DNA of 64,000 bases from Mycobacterium sp. IS-3022 (GCF_001500065.1 NZ_LQIN01000005.1:1-64000); one strand, 5' to 3'; positions 38,123 to 48,031 are shown, counted from the stretch's first letter. Program-made: numbers and translations. Notes: generated by a model not told the origin, from the letters alone.

Positions 38123-39262
38123 TCAGCTTCGACGGACGCCGCGGTAGATGCCGCGCCAGACGATCCAGGGCATCAGCACCCGATCGATCGACCAGCCGGG
38201 AAAACCGAACGCCTGACCGCTGGGCGTGAACACCTCGAGCCCGTCGGGTTGCGGTCCGAGCACCGACCCCCAGCGACGGCTCGCCGGCCGATAGGACCGC
38301 AACGGCTTTCCGGCGAATTCGGCCCGAATGTTGTGGGCCAGCAGGCCGTCGGCGCGGTTGCGGGCCGACGTGCGCAGCGGATCGGTCGCGGCGACGTCAC
38401 CGATCGCGTACACACCGCGCTGCCCCGGAACCCGAAGCTCCGGTGTCACCCTCACGAAGCCGTGCTCGTCGAGCATCTCCGGCGGCAACCACTGCGTGTT
38501 GGGGCGGACCCGGCCGATCGCCCACAGCACCGCATCCGCGGCGGTTTCGGGTTGGCCGGTGCTCCACTGCACCGGCCCGGTGGTGAGATCGTCGCACTCG
38601 AAGCCGTCCGGCACGACTGCCCGGTGACCGGCGTGCACTTCGACCCCGAAGTCGTTCAACCGGCGGCTGACCCGGTCCCAGACGCGGGCGTGGTGGTGCA
38701 CCAGGGCGCGCTCACCTGGAAAGTACAGCCCGATGCGCTTGCCGGGGTAGGTGCGCGCCAGGTTGGCGGCGCTGCTCACCGCCGCGGCGCCACCGCCGAT
38801 GACGACGACCGAGCAGGCTGCCGCCAGGCGCTGATGCGCCTCGAGGAGGTCGGCGGCGATCTCGTGGGCGGACTGCAGGCGTGGTTGGCGCCAGAACCCG
38901 TTGGTGACGCCGGTCGAAATGACCAGTGCGTCATAAGGTTCGGCGGTCGCGCTGCCGTCACCCTGCTGTACGAACACCTTTCGCGCGACCAGGTCGACTC
39001 CGGTCAGCGTGCCGTGAAGAGTCCGAACGCGATCGAGGCCGCGATACCGGTCGAAGGTGATCCAGTTGTAGCGGGCCCAGTCGTTCGGCCGACTCAGCCG
39101 CATCCCGAGTTCCTGGCCGCTGAGCAGACCCGGCTTGGCGGAGATGCCGACGACGTCGGCGTGCCGCGCGAGCTTGATCGCGGTCAGCACACCGCTGTCA
39201 CCGAGGCCCGCGATGACCACCCGCGCGCGGCTCGTCGACCGCCGATTCTTCAGGTGTCGCAC
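38123..39262 (-). CDS. FAD-dependent oxidoreductase, NDH-2/AMID-like
   Basis: A 379-residue two-dinucleotide-fold flavoprotein. FAD site ARVVIAGLGDSGVLTAIKLA at the N-terminus, NAD(P) site VVVIGGGAAAVSSAANLA at about 158-175, and the second FAD motif GVYAIGDVAA near 285. No redox Cys pair, so it is of the NADH:quinone reductase/AIF-like type and not a disulfide reductase. The C-terminal W-rich end might sit on the membrane. It starts 10 bp after a small coding-like frame that follows the glutaminyl cyclase gene. Confidence 0.85.
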   Translation of the reverse strand: MRHLKNRRSTSRARVVIAGLGDSGVLTAIKLARHADVVGISAKPGLLSGQELGMRLSRPNDWARYNWITFDRYRGLDRVRTLHGTLTGVDLVARKVFVQQGDGSATAEPYDALVISTGVTNGFWRQPRLQSAHEIAADLLEAHQRLAAACSVVVIGGGAAAVSSAANLARTYPGKRIGLYFPGERALVHHHARVWDRVSRRLNDFGVEVHAGHRAVVPDGFECDDLTTGPVQWSTGQPETAADAVLWAIGRVRPNTQWLPPEMLDEHGFVRVTPELRVPGQRGVYAIGDVAATDPLRTSARNRADGLLAHNIRAEFAGKPLRSYRPASRRWGSVLGPQPDGLEVFTPSGQAFGFPGWSIDRVLMPWIVWRGIYRGVRRS

Positions 39263-39271
39263 CCGGTCACC

Positions 39272-39400
39272 CTAGCCAGTCGGCAGGCTGCCGACCTCCA
39301 GACCGGCGATTTCGGACTCTCCGTCGAAGATCACCCGTCCGAAATCTTTGATCACGCAGCGCAACCGGCCGCCGAGATGCTCGAAGTCGGCCGCGCGCAA
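39272..39400 (-). other. Coding-like frame in phase with, and after, the glutaminyl cyclase stop
   Basis: Directly after the TAG at 39407-39409 the same frame runs on for 44 sense codons to TAG at 39272-39274. From TTG at 39400 it reads RAADFEHLGGRLRCVIKDFG then RVIFDGESEIAGLEVGSLP, with normal mycobacterial codon use. It could be a small gene, a decayed gene tail, or an extension removed by a new stop. A ribosome site GAAGGG lies too close to TTG for normal initiation. Confidence 0.35.
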
Positions 39401-39406
39401 ACCCTT

Positions 39407-40213
39407 CTACGCCGGCGCTGGCAACCGCACCCGGTACATCGACGGCCAGAACTTGCCGGTCAGTAGGTATTCGTCGCCGTCGACGTGGGCGATGCCGTTG
39501 AGCACCTTTTCGCGGCCGGCGTCCTGCTCGGGCCACAGCCCGGCGGCATCGACCACGGTGTCGACCCTGCCCGTGGCCGGATCGATGCGCACGATCATGT
39601 CGGTCTGCCAGACGTTGGCCCAGACCCGGCCGTCGACGCACTCCAACTCGTTGAGGTTCCGCAGCGGCTGGTCGTCGCGGGTGACGGCGACGGAGCCGGT
39701 CTCGGCGAACGTCGACGGGTCGTGGAACCGCAACCGGTCGGTGCCGTCGCTGCGGACCAGCCGGTCACCGTCTCGGCACAAACCCCAGCCTTCCCCGTCG
39801 ACCGGAACCTCACGCAGCGGGGTGAGGGAGCTCTTGTCCCATTCGACCGCAACCCCGTTCTGCCAGGTCAGCTCCCAGATCCGGTCGTCGACGACCGTGA
39901 TGCCCTCGCCGTAGTAGTTGTTCGGGGCGGGCGCCGCGCGGTGCAGCGCGCCGGTGGTCGGGTCGAGTTCGCGGAGTTGCGATTCTCCGGCGATGCCGGT
40001 GCCCTCGTACAACGTCGACCCGTCGAGCTCGAGTCCCTGGGTCCACGCCGTGCTGTCGTGGGAAATCTGCGCCAGCACAACGGGTTTGATCACCGGCGCC
40101 GGTCCGGCCTGCGCCGACGGGTCACTCTGCGCGGTCGGCGACGAGCCGCCACACGCCACGGGGACGACGGCGAGCAGCGCGATCGCCGCGCGGCGGGCAA
40201 CCCAGGAATACAT
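39407..40213 (-). CDS. Glutaminyl-peptide cyclotransferase, lipoprotein form
   Basis: A 268-residue exported protein of the plant/bacterial type (PF05096 family, five-bladed beta-propeller), which forms N-terminal pyroglutamate. Lipobox PVAC with C21. Repeating blade motifs include STAWTQGLELDGSTLYEGTG, YYGEGITVVDDRIWELTWQ, EGWGLCRDGDRLVRSDGTD and LNELECVDGRVWANVWQTD, all family hallmarks with the catalytic Glu in YYGEG. ATG at 40213; the longer frame upstream is inside hrpA antisense space and not coding. Confidence 0.85.
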   Translation of the reverse strand: MYSWVARRAAIALLAVVPVACGGSSPTAQSDPSAQAGPAPVIKPVVLAQISHDSTAWTQGLELDGSTLYEGTGIAGESQLRELDPTTGALHRAAPAPNNYYGEGITVVDDRIWELTWQNGVAVEWDKSSLTPLREVPVDGEGWGLCRDGDRLVRSDGTDRLRFHDPSTFAETGSVAVTRDDQPLRNLNELECVDGRVWANVWQTDMIVRIDPATGRVDTVVDAAGLWPEQDAGREKVLNGIAHVDGDEYLLTGKFWPSMYRVRLPAPA

Positions 40214-40301
40214 AGGCTCTATGCCTACCGGATGCACCGGCGTCGCGCGCGGTTGCGACGAACTACGCGTTATCGGCCCAGGCCGGTCCGCAGTTGCGCC
40301 G

Positions 40302-43300
40302 TCAGGGGCGGACGGCGTCGATCGCCCGGTAGATGCGCTGTTCGCTGACCGGCCGCGGGGTGCCGAGTTGTTGCGCCCACAAACTGACCCGCAGTTCCTC
40401 GATCTGCCGGCCGATGTCGCGGACGTCGGCGGCCGCCGCGCGCACGGGCGACAACGCGTGCACCAGTTCGTCGTAAGCGTCCTGCACCGCGTGCACCCGC
40501 TGCATCCTGTCACGGTCGGCGCCGGGCGCGTGCGGCAGCCGATCCAGCCGCCTGCCGATCGCGAGAAGGTATCGGCGCAGGTCGGCCAGATGCGTGGCGC
40601 CGGTCGCCGTGACGAAGCCTCTGGGCAACAACCGGTCGAGCTGGGCTCGGATGTCAGCGATCGCGTCGGCCTGGGCTGCCGACGGCGCCGCCGGCAGCGC
40701 CACTTCCACGTCGTGCGCCGCCGCGAGCACCTGCTCGACGCGCGTGACGATTTCGACCGTGGTGCGCACCAGGTCGGTGGCGACGCGATCGCGCAGCGCG
40801 GCGAACTCGTCGCGGGTCCACGCCGGTGTGGGTGCCAGCAGGTCGGTCGCCGCGTCGGCACAGTCTTCGAGCAACGCCTGCAGCGAGCCGGCCGGGTTGG
40901 CGCCGAGAACCAGCCGGGTCCGCGGCTGTAGCCGGCGTTCGACGGCTTTCACCGGAGAGGACACGGCGAGGCGCAGCAGCCTGCGGGTACCCGGCCCCAT
41001 CGACGCCTGTTGTTCGGCAGCTGTCGGGAACACGTGCACGTCGACCGTGGCGCCCGCGTCGACCAAAGCCGGATATCCCCGCACGGTATGGCCGCCGACG
41101 ACACGTTCGACGCTGCGCGGCAATACATCCAGATCCTCGGGCCACGAACGCATACCTTTCCGGTCCAGGTCACCGGCGACCGCGTCGGCTACCGCACGTC
41201 GCACCGGGGCGGCGAGCCGCTGTTGGAGGGCATCGAGGTCCTTGCCACGTGCCAACTCGGTGCCGTCGGCGTTCTCGACGGCGAATGTGACGCGCAGGTG
41301 CGACGGCAGCTTGTCGAAGTCGAACACGTCGATCGGCACCAGAACGCCGGTGCGCTTGTGAAGTTCGCGCTGCACGGCCTCGAGTAGCGGCTCACCGCCG
41401 GGTGTGATTCCGGCCAGCACCGCACGCGCTGTGTCCGGAGCGGGAACGAAGTTGCGGCGCAGGTTCTTCGGCAGCGACCGGATCAGCGCGGTGACCAGTT
41501 CCTCGCGCAGCGCGGGCACCTGCCAGGCGAACTCGTCGCCGCCGAGCCGGGCGAGCACCTCGACCGGCACGTGCACCGTGACACCGTCGTCCGCGGCGCC
41601 CGGCTCGAATCGGTAGCTCAACGGCAGCGACAGCTCGCCGGCCCGCCACGCATCCGGCTGACCGTCGGCCGCGTCGTCAGTTCGCAGGAGGTCGTCGCGG
41701 GTTAAGGTCAGCAGGTTCGGCGACACGTGGCGCTGCTTCTTCCACCACGCGTCAAAGTGCCGCGCCGACATCACTTCCGCCGGAATGCGGGTGTTGTAGA
41801 ACGCGAAGATCTCGTCATCGCCGACGAGCAGGTCGCGTCGACGCGCCTTCTCCTCGAGCTCCTCGAGTTCCGCCCGCAGCCGGGCGTTGTCCCGGAAGAA
41901 GTGGTGGCGGGTCTGCCAGTCGCCCTCGACCAGGGCATGCCGAATGAACAACTCGCGCGCCAGATCCGGTTCGATCTGCGAGTAGTTCACGCGGCGACGC
42001 GGCACCAGCGGCAGCCCGTAGAGCGTCACCCGCTCGTAGCCCATCACGGCGCCGCGCTGGGCGTCCCAGTGCGGCTCGCTGTAGGTGCGCTGAACGAGAT
42101 GCGCGCCAACCCTTTCGATGACTTCGGGTTGGATGCGCGCGCCGATTCTTCCGTAGAGCCTGCTGGTTTCGACGAGGTCGGCGACGACGATCCAGCGCGG
42201 CGGGCGTTTCGTGAGCACGGAACCCGGCGCGAGGATGAACTTCGCGTTGCGCGCGCCTTGATACTCGCGGCCGTCCCCGTCGCGCAATCCGATGTGCGAC
42301 AACAGGCCGGCGAGCAGCGCTGCGTGCACCCGCGCCGGATCGGCGGGCTCCCGGTCATCGCTGGGCTCCCTGATTCCCATGTCCCTGGCGATGCTGCGCA
42401 GCTGCCCGGTGAGGTCCTGCCATTCGCGGATGCGTAGGTAGTGCAGGAATTCCTCGCGGCACATGCGTCGAAATGCATTGCCGGACAGTTCCTGTCGCTG
42501 CTCGCGCAGATAGCGCCACAGGTTTAGGTACGAGACAAAATCCGAGTGGTCGTCGGCGAAGCGTGCGTGCTTCTGCCTGGCGGCCTCCTCGCGGTCGGCG
42601 GGCCGTTCCCGCGGATCGGGGATCGACAGCGCCGCGGCCAACACCAGGATCTCCCGCACGCAGCCCTCGGTGTCGGCCTGCAGAATCATCCGGCCCAGCC
42701 GGGGGTCGACCGGCAGCTGCGCGAGCCGTCGGCCGACGTCGGTGATTGCGCCGTCGGCGTCGAACGCGCCTAGTTCTTGCAGCAGCTGCACACCGTCGCG
42801 GATGCTGCGCCGATCGGGCGGGTCGAGAAACGGAAAGGTCGTGATGTCACCGAGATTCAACGCCGCCATCTGCAGGATCACGGCGGCCAGGTTGGTGCGC
42901 AGGATCTCGGGGTCGGTGTAGCGCGGCCGCGCCGCGAAGTCTTCTTCGGAGTAGAGGCGGATGCACACACCGGGCGCCGTGCGGCCCGAGCGGCCGGCCC
43001 GCTGTGCGGCGGACGCCTGTGAGATCGGCTCGATCGGCAGCCGCTGCACTTTGGTCCTGCGGCTGTAGCGGGAGATGCGGGCGGTGCCCGGGTCGACGAC
43101 GTACCGGATGCCGGGCACCGTCAACGACGTCTCGGCGACATTGGTGGCCAGCACGATGCGACGCAACGCGTGGCTGGGCTGAAACACCTTCTGCTGCTCG
43201 GCCGTTGGCAGCCGGGCGTACAGCGGCAGCACTTCGGTGCGGTCATCGACGATGCCGCTCAAGACCTGACTGGTGTCGCGGATCTCGCGCTCACCCGACA

Positions 43301-44219
43301 GGAAGACCAGCACGTCGCCCGGCGGCTCGCTCTCCAGCTCAACGATCGCGTCGACGATCGCTTCGGTCTGGTCGCGCATTTGGGTCCGTACCACTTCGTG
43401 GTCGGGATCGTCGGGGTCCGCCGCGTCGGGGTCGTCGACCGGCGCGACGGCGACTTCTAAAGGCCGGTAACGAATCTCGACGGGATAGGTGCGCCCCGAC
43501 ACCTCGACGATCGGTGCGCCCGCGAAGTGGGCGGCGAAGCGTTGCGGCTCGATCGTCGCCGAGGTGACGATGACCTTGAGGTCCGGCCGCCGAGGCAGCA
43601 GTTCGCGCAGGTATCCGAGCAGGAAGTCGATGTTGAGGCTGCGCTCGTGAGCCTCGTCGAGGATCAGCGTGTCGTAGCGCAGCAGGCGCCGGTCGCGTTG
43701 GATCTCGGCGAGCAGGATGCCGTCGGTCATCAGCTTGACCAGCGTGCGGTCGCTCGCTTGGTCGGTGAAGCGCACGGTGTAGCCGATCGCTTCACCGAGC
43801 GGGCTGCCGAGTTCGTCGGCGATGCGCGTAGCGACGGTTCGGGCGGCAAGGCGCCGCGGCTGGGTGTGCCCGATGGTGCCGCGCACACCGCGGCCGAGTT
43901 CGAGGCAGATCTTCGGCAGCTGCGTCGTCTTGCCCGAACCGGTTTCGCCGGCGACGACCACCACTTGATGCGCGTTGATCGCCTCGGCGATGTCGTCGCG
44001 GCGTTCGCTGACCGGCAGGTCAGGATAGGTGATCTGGGGCATCGCGGCCGTCCGGGTCGCCACGAGCGCTTCCGCGGCGGCGATCTGTTCGGCGATCCGG
44101 CGCAGGTTCTCCGGTCGCTTGTCGCGGAGGTTCTTCAGGCGGCGGCCGAAGCGGGCCGCGTCGCGGATCGTCAGTGCGTCCAGACGCGCGCGCAACTCAG
44201 CGACTGACAGCCCGGACAC
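40302..44219 (-). CDS. hrpA: ATP-dependent RNA helicase HrpA
   Basis: A 1305-residue DEAH-box helicase. Walker A GETGSGKTTQ (about 97), DEAH in LILDEAHERS, SAT motif in IVTSATIEP, and motif VI QRAGRSGRTAPG are intact. The helicase core (about 75-600) is followed by the HA2/OB-fold region and the long DUF3418 C-terminal domain typical of HrpA. GTG at 44219 is chosen because the sequence upstream is the tail of the FUSC gene in another frame; the two overlap by 23 bp. Confidence 0.93.
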   Translation of the reverse strand: MSGLSVAELRARLDALTIRDAARFGRRLKNLRDKRPENLRRIAEQIAAAEALVATRTAAMPQITYPDLPVSERRDDIAEAINAHQVVVVAGETGSGKTTQLPKICLELGRGVRGTIGHTQPRRLAARTVATRIADELGSPLGEAIGYTVRFTDQASDRTLVKLMTDGILLAEIQRDRRLLRYDTLILDEAHERSLNIDFLLGYLRELLPRRPDLKVIVTSATIEPQRFAAHFAGAPIVEVSGRTYPVEIRYRPLEVAVAPVDDPDAADPDDPDHEVVRTQMRDQTEAIVDAIVELESEPPGDVLVFLSGEREIRDTSQVLSGIVDDRTEVLPLYARLPTAEQQKVFQPSHALRRIVLATNVAETSLTVPGIRYVVDPGTARISRYSRRTKVQRLPIEPISQASAAQRAGRSGRTAPGVCIRLYSEEDFAARPRYTDPEILRTNLAAVILQMAALNLGDITTFPFLDPPDRRSIRDGVQLLQELGAFDADGAITDVGRRLAQLPVDPRLGRMILQADTEGCVREILVLAAALSIPDPRERPADREEAARQKHARFADDHSDFVSYLNLWRYLREQRQELSGNAFRRMCREEFLHYLRIREWQDLTGQLRSIARDMGIREPSDDREPADPARVHAALLAGLLSHIGLRDGDGREYQGARNAKFILAPGSVLTKRPPRWIVVADLVETSRLYGRIGARIQPEVIERVGAHLVQRTYSEPHWDAQRGAVMGYERVTLYGLPLVPRRRVNYSQIEPDLARELFIRHALVEGDWQTRHHFFRDNARLRAELEELEEKARRRDLLVGDDEIFAFYNTRIPAEVMSARHFDAWWKKQRHVSPNLLTLTRDDLLRTDDAADGQPDAWRAGELSLPLSYRFEPGAADDGVTVHVPVEVLARLGGDEFAWQVPALREELVTALIRSLPKNLRRNFVPAPDTARAVLAGITPGGEPLLEAVQRELHKRTGVLVPIDVFDFDKLPSHLRVTFAVENADGTELARGKDLDALQQRLAAPVRRAVADAVAGDLDRKGMRSWPEDLDVLPRSVERVVGGHTVRGYPALVDAGATVDVHVFPTAAEQQASMGPGTRRLLRLAVSSPVKAVERRLQPRTRLVLGANPAGSLQALLEDCADAATDLLAPTPAWTRDEFAALRDRVATDLVRTTVEIVTRVEQVLAAAHDVEVALPAAPSAAQADAIADIRAQLDRLLPRGFVTATGATHLADLRRYLLAIGRRLDRLPHAPGADRDRMQRVHAVQDAYDELVHALSPVRAAAADVRDIGRQIEELRVSLWAQQLGTPRPVSEQRIYRAIDAVRP

Positions 44220-45357
44220 TCGGGTCAGAATAGGCGTCGCGTGCGGAGTCAACCTCCTCGCAGAGGCGCTGGGCGTCGGTGTAGAGCCCGCCGTAGATGG
44301 CCCACTGCGTCGGCCGGTCGAGCTCGCGGTTTCGGACATGCACCGTCAGTTCGTCGAACGCCGACGTGCATCTGCGGGCCTCCTCGGCCAGAGGTTCGTC
44401 GCCGAAGTCCGCGACGGTGTACATCGCTCCTGCGGCCGCCACGGCGTCGCGCACGGCCGCGAGCAGGGTGCCGTAGTCGCGCAGGAACTCATCGTGTTGC
44501 GTGCCCGACTCGTCGCGCTCGACGGCGCGGGTCAAACCGGTGGTCACCCAGCGCAGCTCTTCGCCGATCCGCTCGAGCGCGTGGATAGTCACCCGGTGGC
44601 CCGCTACCCCGGTGTCGGCGCGGACCAGGAGTCGGCGCAGGTTCAGTTTTGTGGTGCGCACGGCGTGGTCGAGGGTGTGGCGGGCCTGTGCCGCCTTGTT
44701 CGGCAGGGCGTCGGCGCGCCAACGCCAATCCCGCGCCGCCTCGATGCTGACGTCGCCGTCCACCAGTTCATCGGCCATGTCCGACAGCAGTTCAACCATC
44801 GACCCGCTGACCGATTCGACGGCGTACCGGGCACTGCGGTACCGCAACGGCGGAGCGATGACCAACGTCACCACAAGCGCCACCGCGGCGCCCAGCAGCA
44901 CCATGCCCGCAATGGACGGCAGAGGGCTGCCGGCCGAGGCGTTGCCGGACGGCTGCGCGAAGGCGCCGTACGCGAAGATCGCCGCCACCGCGACGTTTAT
45001 CCCCTGGCTACCGAGCCGGCGCCAACGCCCGATCACCAGCGCGACGATGAGCATCACCGGAAACAGCCACACCGCGACTCCCCACAGCCACACCCCCGCA
45101 CCGGCCAGGCCGATGCCGGCGAGCATGGCCGCCGTGTATCGAAAAGCCTTGGCGACCGAGTCGGCGATCGTGATGTCGACCAGCATCAGCGCGGAGAACG
45201 CAGCGAAGGTCGCGTACGAGGCGTCGAACACCTGGGCGGCCAGCACCCAGGCGATGGTGCACGCAATGACGGACTTCACCAACGCGAGTGCCGTTTCGCG
45301 GTCGGGGCTCAGCTGTGAGAAGCCATGCCCGGCGCGCGCTACGAGATTGCCCACCAC
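44197..45357 (-). CDS. FUSC/aromatic-acid-exporter-like membrane protein
   Basis: A 386-residue protein with about six helices in the first 170 residues (VIACTIAWVLAAQVFDASYATFAAFSALML, ...), then a long cytosolic helical domain (about 175-386). This single-half plan matches bacterial ArAE/FUSC proteins. Transport substrates of the family include aromatic acids; unknown here. It precedes hrpA and overlaps it slightly. Confidence 0.8.
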   Translation of the reverse strand: MVGNLVARAGHGFSQLSPDRETALALVKSVIACTIAWVLAAQVFDASYATFAAFSALMLVDITIADSVAKAFRYTAAMLAGIGLAGAGVWLWGVAVWLFPVMLIVALVIGRWRRLGSQGINVAVAAIFAYGAFAQPSGNASAGSPLPSIAGMVLLGAAVALVVTLVIAPPLRYRSARYAVESVSGSMVELLSDMADELVDGDVSIEAARDWRWRADALPNKAAQARHTLDHAVRTTKLNLRRLLVRADTGVAGHRVTIHALERIGEELRWVTTGLTRAVERDESGTQHDEFLRDYGTLLAAVRDAVAAAGAMYTVADFGDEPLAEEARRCTSAFDELTVHVRNRELDRPTQWAIYGGLYTDAQRLCEEVDSARDAYSDPSVRAVSR

Positions 45358-45393
45358 CTCATCTGGCCTTCCCGCTCCCGCAGGACTTAACCG

Positions 45394-46287
45394 TCAGGCC
45401 TTGTCAGGTGCCCAGTACTCGAGCATTTCGGCGAAGGTCTCGAACGCGGGCGTGGACACGCCGTACGTCGCCTCGAGGTGGATGCTCAGCGGAAAGCCGA
45501 GGTCGGCGACGCCGTCGATGACGCGCTTGTACAGGTCGAGCATCAGCTTGCGCTTTTCCCCCGGCTCCGTGGCGGCCAGCCGCTTGACGAACTCCTGCTC
45601 CTCGGCGACCGCGGCGTTGCCCGGATCCTGGATCAGCCAGTCGATCAACCCGACTTTGCTCTCCATCTTCGGAACGAAGCCGAACGACAGCAGGATCTCC
45701 GGCCGGTGATCGGTGTTCGCGGCGAAGTCGCGCATGAAGCCCACGATCGCATCCGAGTAGAGCAACTGGGTCATGCCGTAGGTGGCGCCCCGCTCGCACT
45801 TGAAGGTGAACCGGCCCTGCTCCCCGTCGCGGGTCGGAATGAGGATCGCCCCGCGGTTCGGCACGAGATCGTCGTAAATCGACAGCGCGTCCACCGGTGC
45901 GACGCCGGAGCCTTCGCCGTCGTTCATCGTGCGCGGCACCCCGACGAACGCGATGCCGTCGAACCCGGCACGGGACAGGTCCGTCAGTCGGCGACGCAGC
46001 GTCGGTTCGTCCATGAACGCGGTGACCTGAGTGCACAAGCCGTTCACCCCGGCAAGCTCGGGCGTGATGATCGACCAGAAGTCCAGCACATCGAGTTTCG
46101 GCTTCATCTCGATGGGCCGGTCGGCATCCTCTTCGATCATGCCGGGGATCATCACGTGCCTGATGCGGCCCTCGAGACCGGTCTCGGCGGAGCATCGCAG
46201 CACCTTGTGCGCATCCGCCAGCGCCTGCTCGCGGCCGCGCTCGACGTTCGGCGGCACGAGCTCGAGCGCGATGGTGTTCAGCGTCAC
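45394..46287 (-). CDS. Mycobacterial-type methylenetetrahydrofolate reductase
   Basis: A 297-residue protein with a MetF-like beginning (TIALELVPPNVERG) and barrel segments such as FWSIITPELAGVNGLCTQVTAFMDEP and AGFDGIAFVGVPRTM. It lacks the clear FAD-binding set of E. coli MetF, as in the mycobacterial form that I recall being described as flavin-independent (Rv2172c type). It would make methyl-THF for methionine synthesis. GTG at 46287 is chosen because GAGGAG lies 8 nt upstream; ATG at 46302 is the other option. Confidence 0.7.
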   Translation of the reverse strand: MTLNTIALELVPPNVERGREQALADAHKVLRCSAETGLEGRIRHVMIPGMIEEDADRPIEMKPKLDVLDFWSIITPELAGVNGLCTQVTAFMDEPTLRRRLTDLSRAGFDGIAFVGVPRTMNDGEGSGVAPVDALSIYDDLVPNRGAILIPTRDGEQGRFTFKCERGATYGMTQLLYSDAIVGFMRDFAANTDHRPEILLSFGFVPKMESKVGLIDWLIQDPGNAAVAEEQEFVKRLAATEPGEKRKLMLDLYKRVIDGVADLGFPLSIHLEATYGVSTPAFETFAEMLEYWAPDKA

Positions 46288-46398
46288 CGGGCTGCTCCTC
46301 ATCAGACGATTACTTCCCGCGGCGCGGCAGGTCCACGATGACCACTGTTCGCGAATTCGCGCTGCTGCCCCGGGAGCATCACCATACAGCCCCGCGCG

Positions 46399-46450
46399 TT
46401 TGTGAATCTGACGACGCAAACGTGCCTCAAACCGTCGCCGGATTCACAAA
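46399..46450. repeat. Intergenic palindrome between MTHFR and selO genes
   Basis: Perfect 10-bp arms TTTGTGAATC (46399-46408) and GATTCACAAA (46441-46450), extending to 18 bp with one wobble and one mismatch (TGACGACG against CGTCGCCG). The 16-nt loop has no T-run, so it is not a terminator. Confidence 0.6.
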
Positions 46451-46473
46451 TGAAGACCCGGCGGATCCGCTCG

Positions 46474-46479
46474 TACTGT
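46474..46479 (+). promoter_or_regulatory. -10 box (TACTGT), leaderless promoter
   Basis: TANNNT ends 7 nt before the GTG at 46487, which supports that start for selO over GTG at 46478. Confidence 0.45.
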
Positions 46480-46486
46480 GGAAGGG

Positions 46487-47971
46487 GTGAGCATCGCACC
46501 CTCGACTGTCGCCTTCGCCGACCACTACGCCAGCGAGCTGCCGGAGTTGGCGGTCCGCTGGCAGGCGGAGGCGGCGCCCGACCCGCAGCTGCTTGTGCTC
46601 AACGAGTCGTTGGCCACCGAACTGGGAATCGACGCTGAGTGGTTGCGCGGGCACGAGGGACTGCGGCTGCTGGTCGGCACGCTGGTGCCGCGCGGCGCCA
46701 CACCGGTCGCGCAGGCATACGCCGGGCATCAGTTTGGCGGTTACGTCCCGCGGTTGGGCGACGGGCGGGCGCTGCTGCTCGGCGAGCTCACGACGACCTC
46801 CGGAGAGCTGCGCGACCTGCACCTGAAGGGATCCGGCGCGACGCCGTTCGCCCGCGGCGGCGACGGACTGGCGGCGGTGGGCCCGATGCTGCGCGAGTAC
46901 ATCGTCAGCGAGGCGATGCACGCGATGGGGATACCGACCACGCGCTCGCTGGCCGTCGTCGCGACCGGCCGCCAGGTGCAGCGCGAGACGCTCCTGCCGG
47001 GCGCGGTGCTGGCGCGGGTCGCCCGCAGCCACCTGCGGGTCGGCACGTTCCAGTACGCCGCGAACACCGGCGACGTCGACGTGTTGCGGCGCCTCGCCGA
47101 CCACGCGATCGAACGGCACCACCCGGCGGCCGCCGACGCGGGCAACCGTTATGTCGCGCTGTTCGAATCGGTGGTGGCCGTGCAGGCGGCGCTGGTCGCC
47201 AAGTGGATGCTCGTCGGTTTCGTGCACGGCGTGATGAACACCGACAACATGACGATCTCGGGCGAGACCATCGACTACGGGCCGTGCGCGTTCATGGAGG
47301 CCTATGACCCCGAAACGGTGTTCAGCTCGATCGACTCGTGGGGTCGCTATGCCTACGGCAACCAACCCGCCATCGCGGTGTGGAACCTGGCCCGGTTCGC
47401 CGAAGCGCTGCTGCCGCTGTTCGCCGACGATCAACAGCAGGCGATCGCGATCGCCGAAGGCGGTCTCACCGGCTTCACGCCCCGCTTCCAGGAGGCGCTC
47501 TCGACGGGCATGTGCGCCAAGCTCGGCCTCGCGGACACCACACCGGACGAGATCGCGGTGCCGCTGATGAACGACCTGATCGCGCAACTGCATCAGAGCC
47601 ACGTCGACTTCACGTCGTTCTTCCGCCGTCTCGGTCAGGCCGCCCGCGGAGACCACGAACCCGCCCGCGGCCTGTTCCTCGATCTCGCCGCGTTCGACGA
47701 CTGGCTGGCCCGGTGGCAGGCGTTGAAGCCCGGCCCCACGGTGATGGACCGCGCCAACCCGGTTTACATTCCGCGCAATCATCTCGTCGAGGAGGCGCTG
47801 ATCGCCGCGACAGGACCAATTGGCGGCACCGCCGCCGAAGGCGACCTCGAGCCGCTGCACCGGTTGCTGGACGCCGTGACCGCGCCCTACGACGAGCGCC
47901 CGGGGCTCGAGCGTTACGCCCAGCCGGCGCCGGAGGACTTCGGGAAGTACCGAACCTTCTGTGGGACCTGA
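46487..47971 (+). CDS. selO: Protein adenylyltransferase SelO (YdiU family)
   Basis: A 494-residue pseudokinase-fold enzyme that AMPylates Ser/Thr/Tyr of proteins. Typical segments are [63 protein letters not shown] (about 105-150) and [26 protein letters not shown]. It ends FCGT, with a Cys in the third-last position, where the selenocysteine of eukaryotic SelO lies. Start GTG 46487 supported by a leaderless -10. The antisense 477-codon frame is a shadow. Confidence 0.9.
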   Translation: MSIAPSTVAFADHYASELPELAVRWQAEAAPDPQLLVLNESLATELGIDAEWLRGHEGLRLLVGTLVPRGATPVAQAYAGHQFGGYVPRLGDGRALLLGELTTTSGELRDLHLKGSGATPFARGGDGLAAVGPMLREYIVSEAMHAMGIPTTRSLAVVATGRQVQRETLLPGAVLARVARSHLRVGTFQYAANTGDVDVLRRLADHAIERHHPAAADAGNRYVALFESVVAVQAALVAKWMLVGFVHGVMNTDNMTISGETIDYGPCAFMEAYDPETVFSSIDSWGRYAYGNQPAIAVWNLARFAEALLPLFADDQQQAIAIAEGGLTGFTPRFQEALSTGMCAKLGLADTTPDEIAVPLMNDLIAQLHQSHVDFTSFFRRLGQAARGDHEPARGLFLDLAAFDDWLARWQALKPGPTVMDRANPVYIPRNHLVEEALIAATGPIGGTAAEGDLEPLHRLLDAVTAPYDERPGLERYAQPAPEDFGKYRTFCGT

Positions 47972-48031
47972 GCCTTTTGCGCCGGCGCAGCGAAGGTTAG
48001 CCCGACGGCGTCACGGGCAATATCAAGATCT

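Noticed and set aside
37019-39466. 815-codon plus-strand frame
   Set aside because: Runs through the serine hydrolase in another phase and then antisense to the FAD oxidoreductase; Arg/Ala/His-rich shadow translation.
46427-47860. 477-codon frame antisense to selO
   Set aside because: Shadow of a well-supported gene; no motif.
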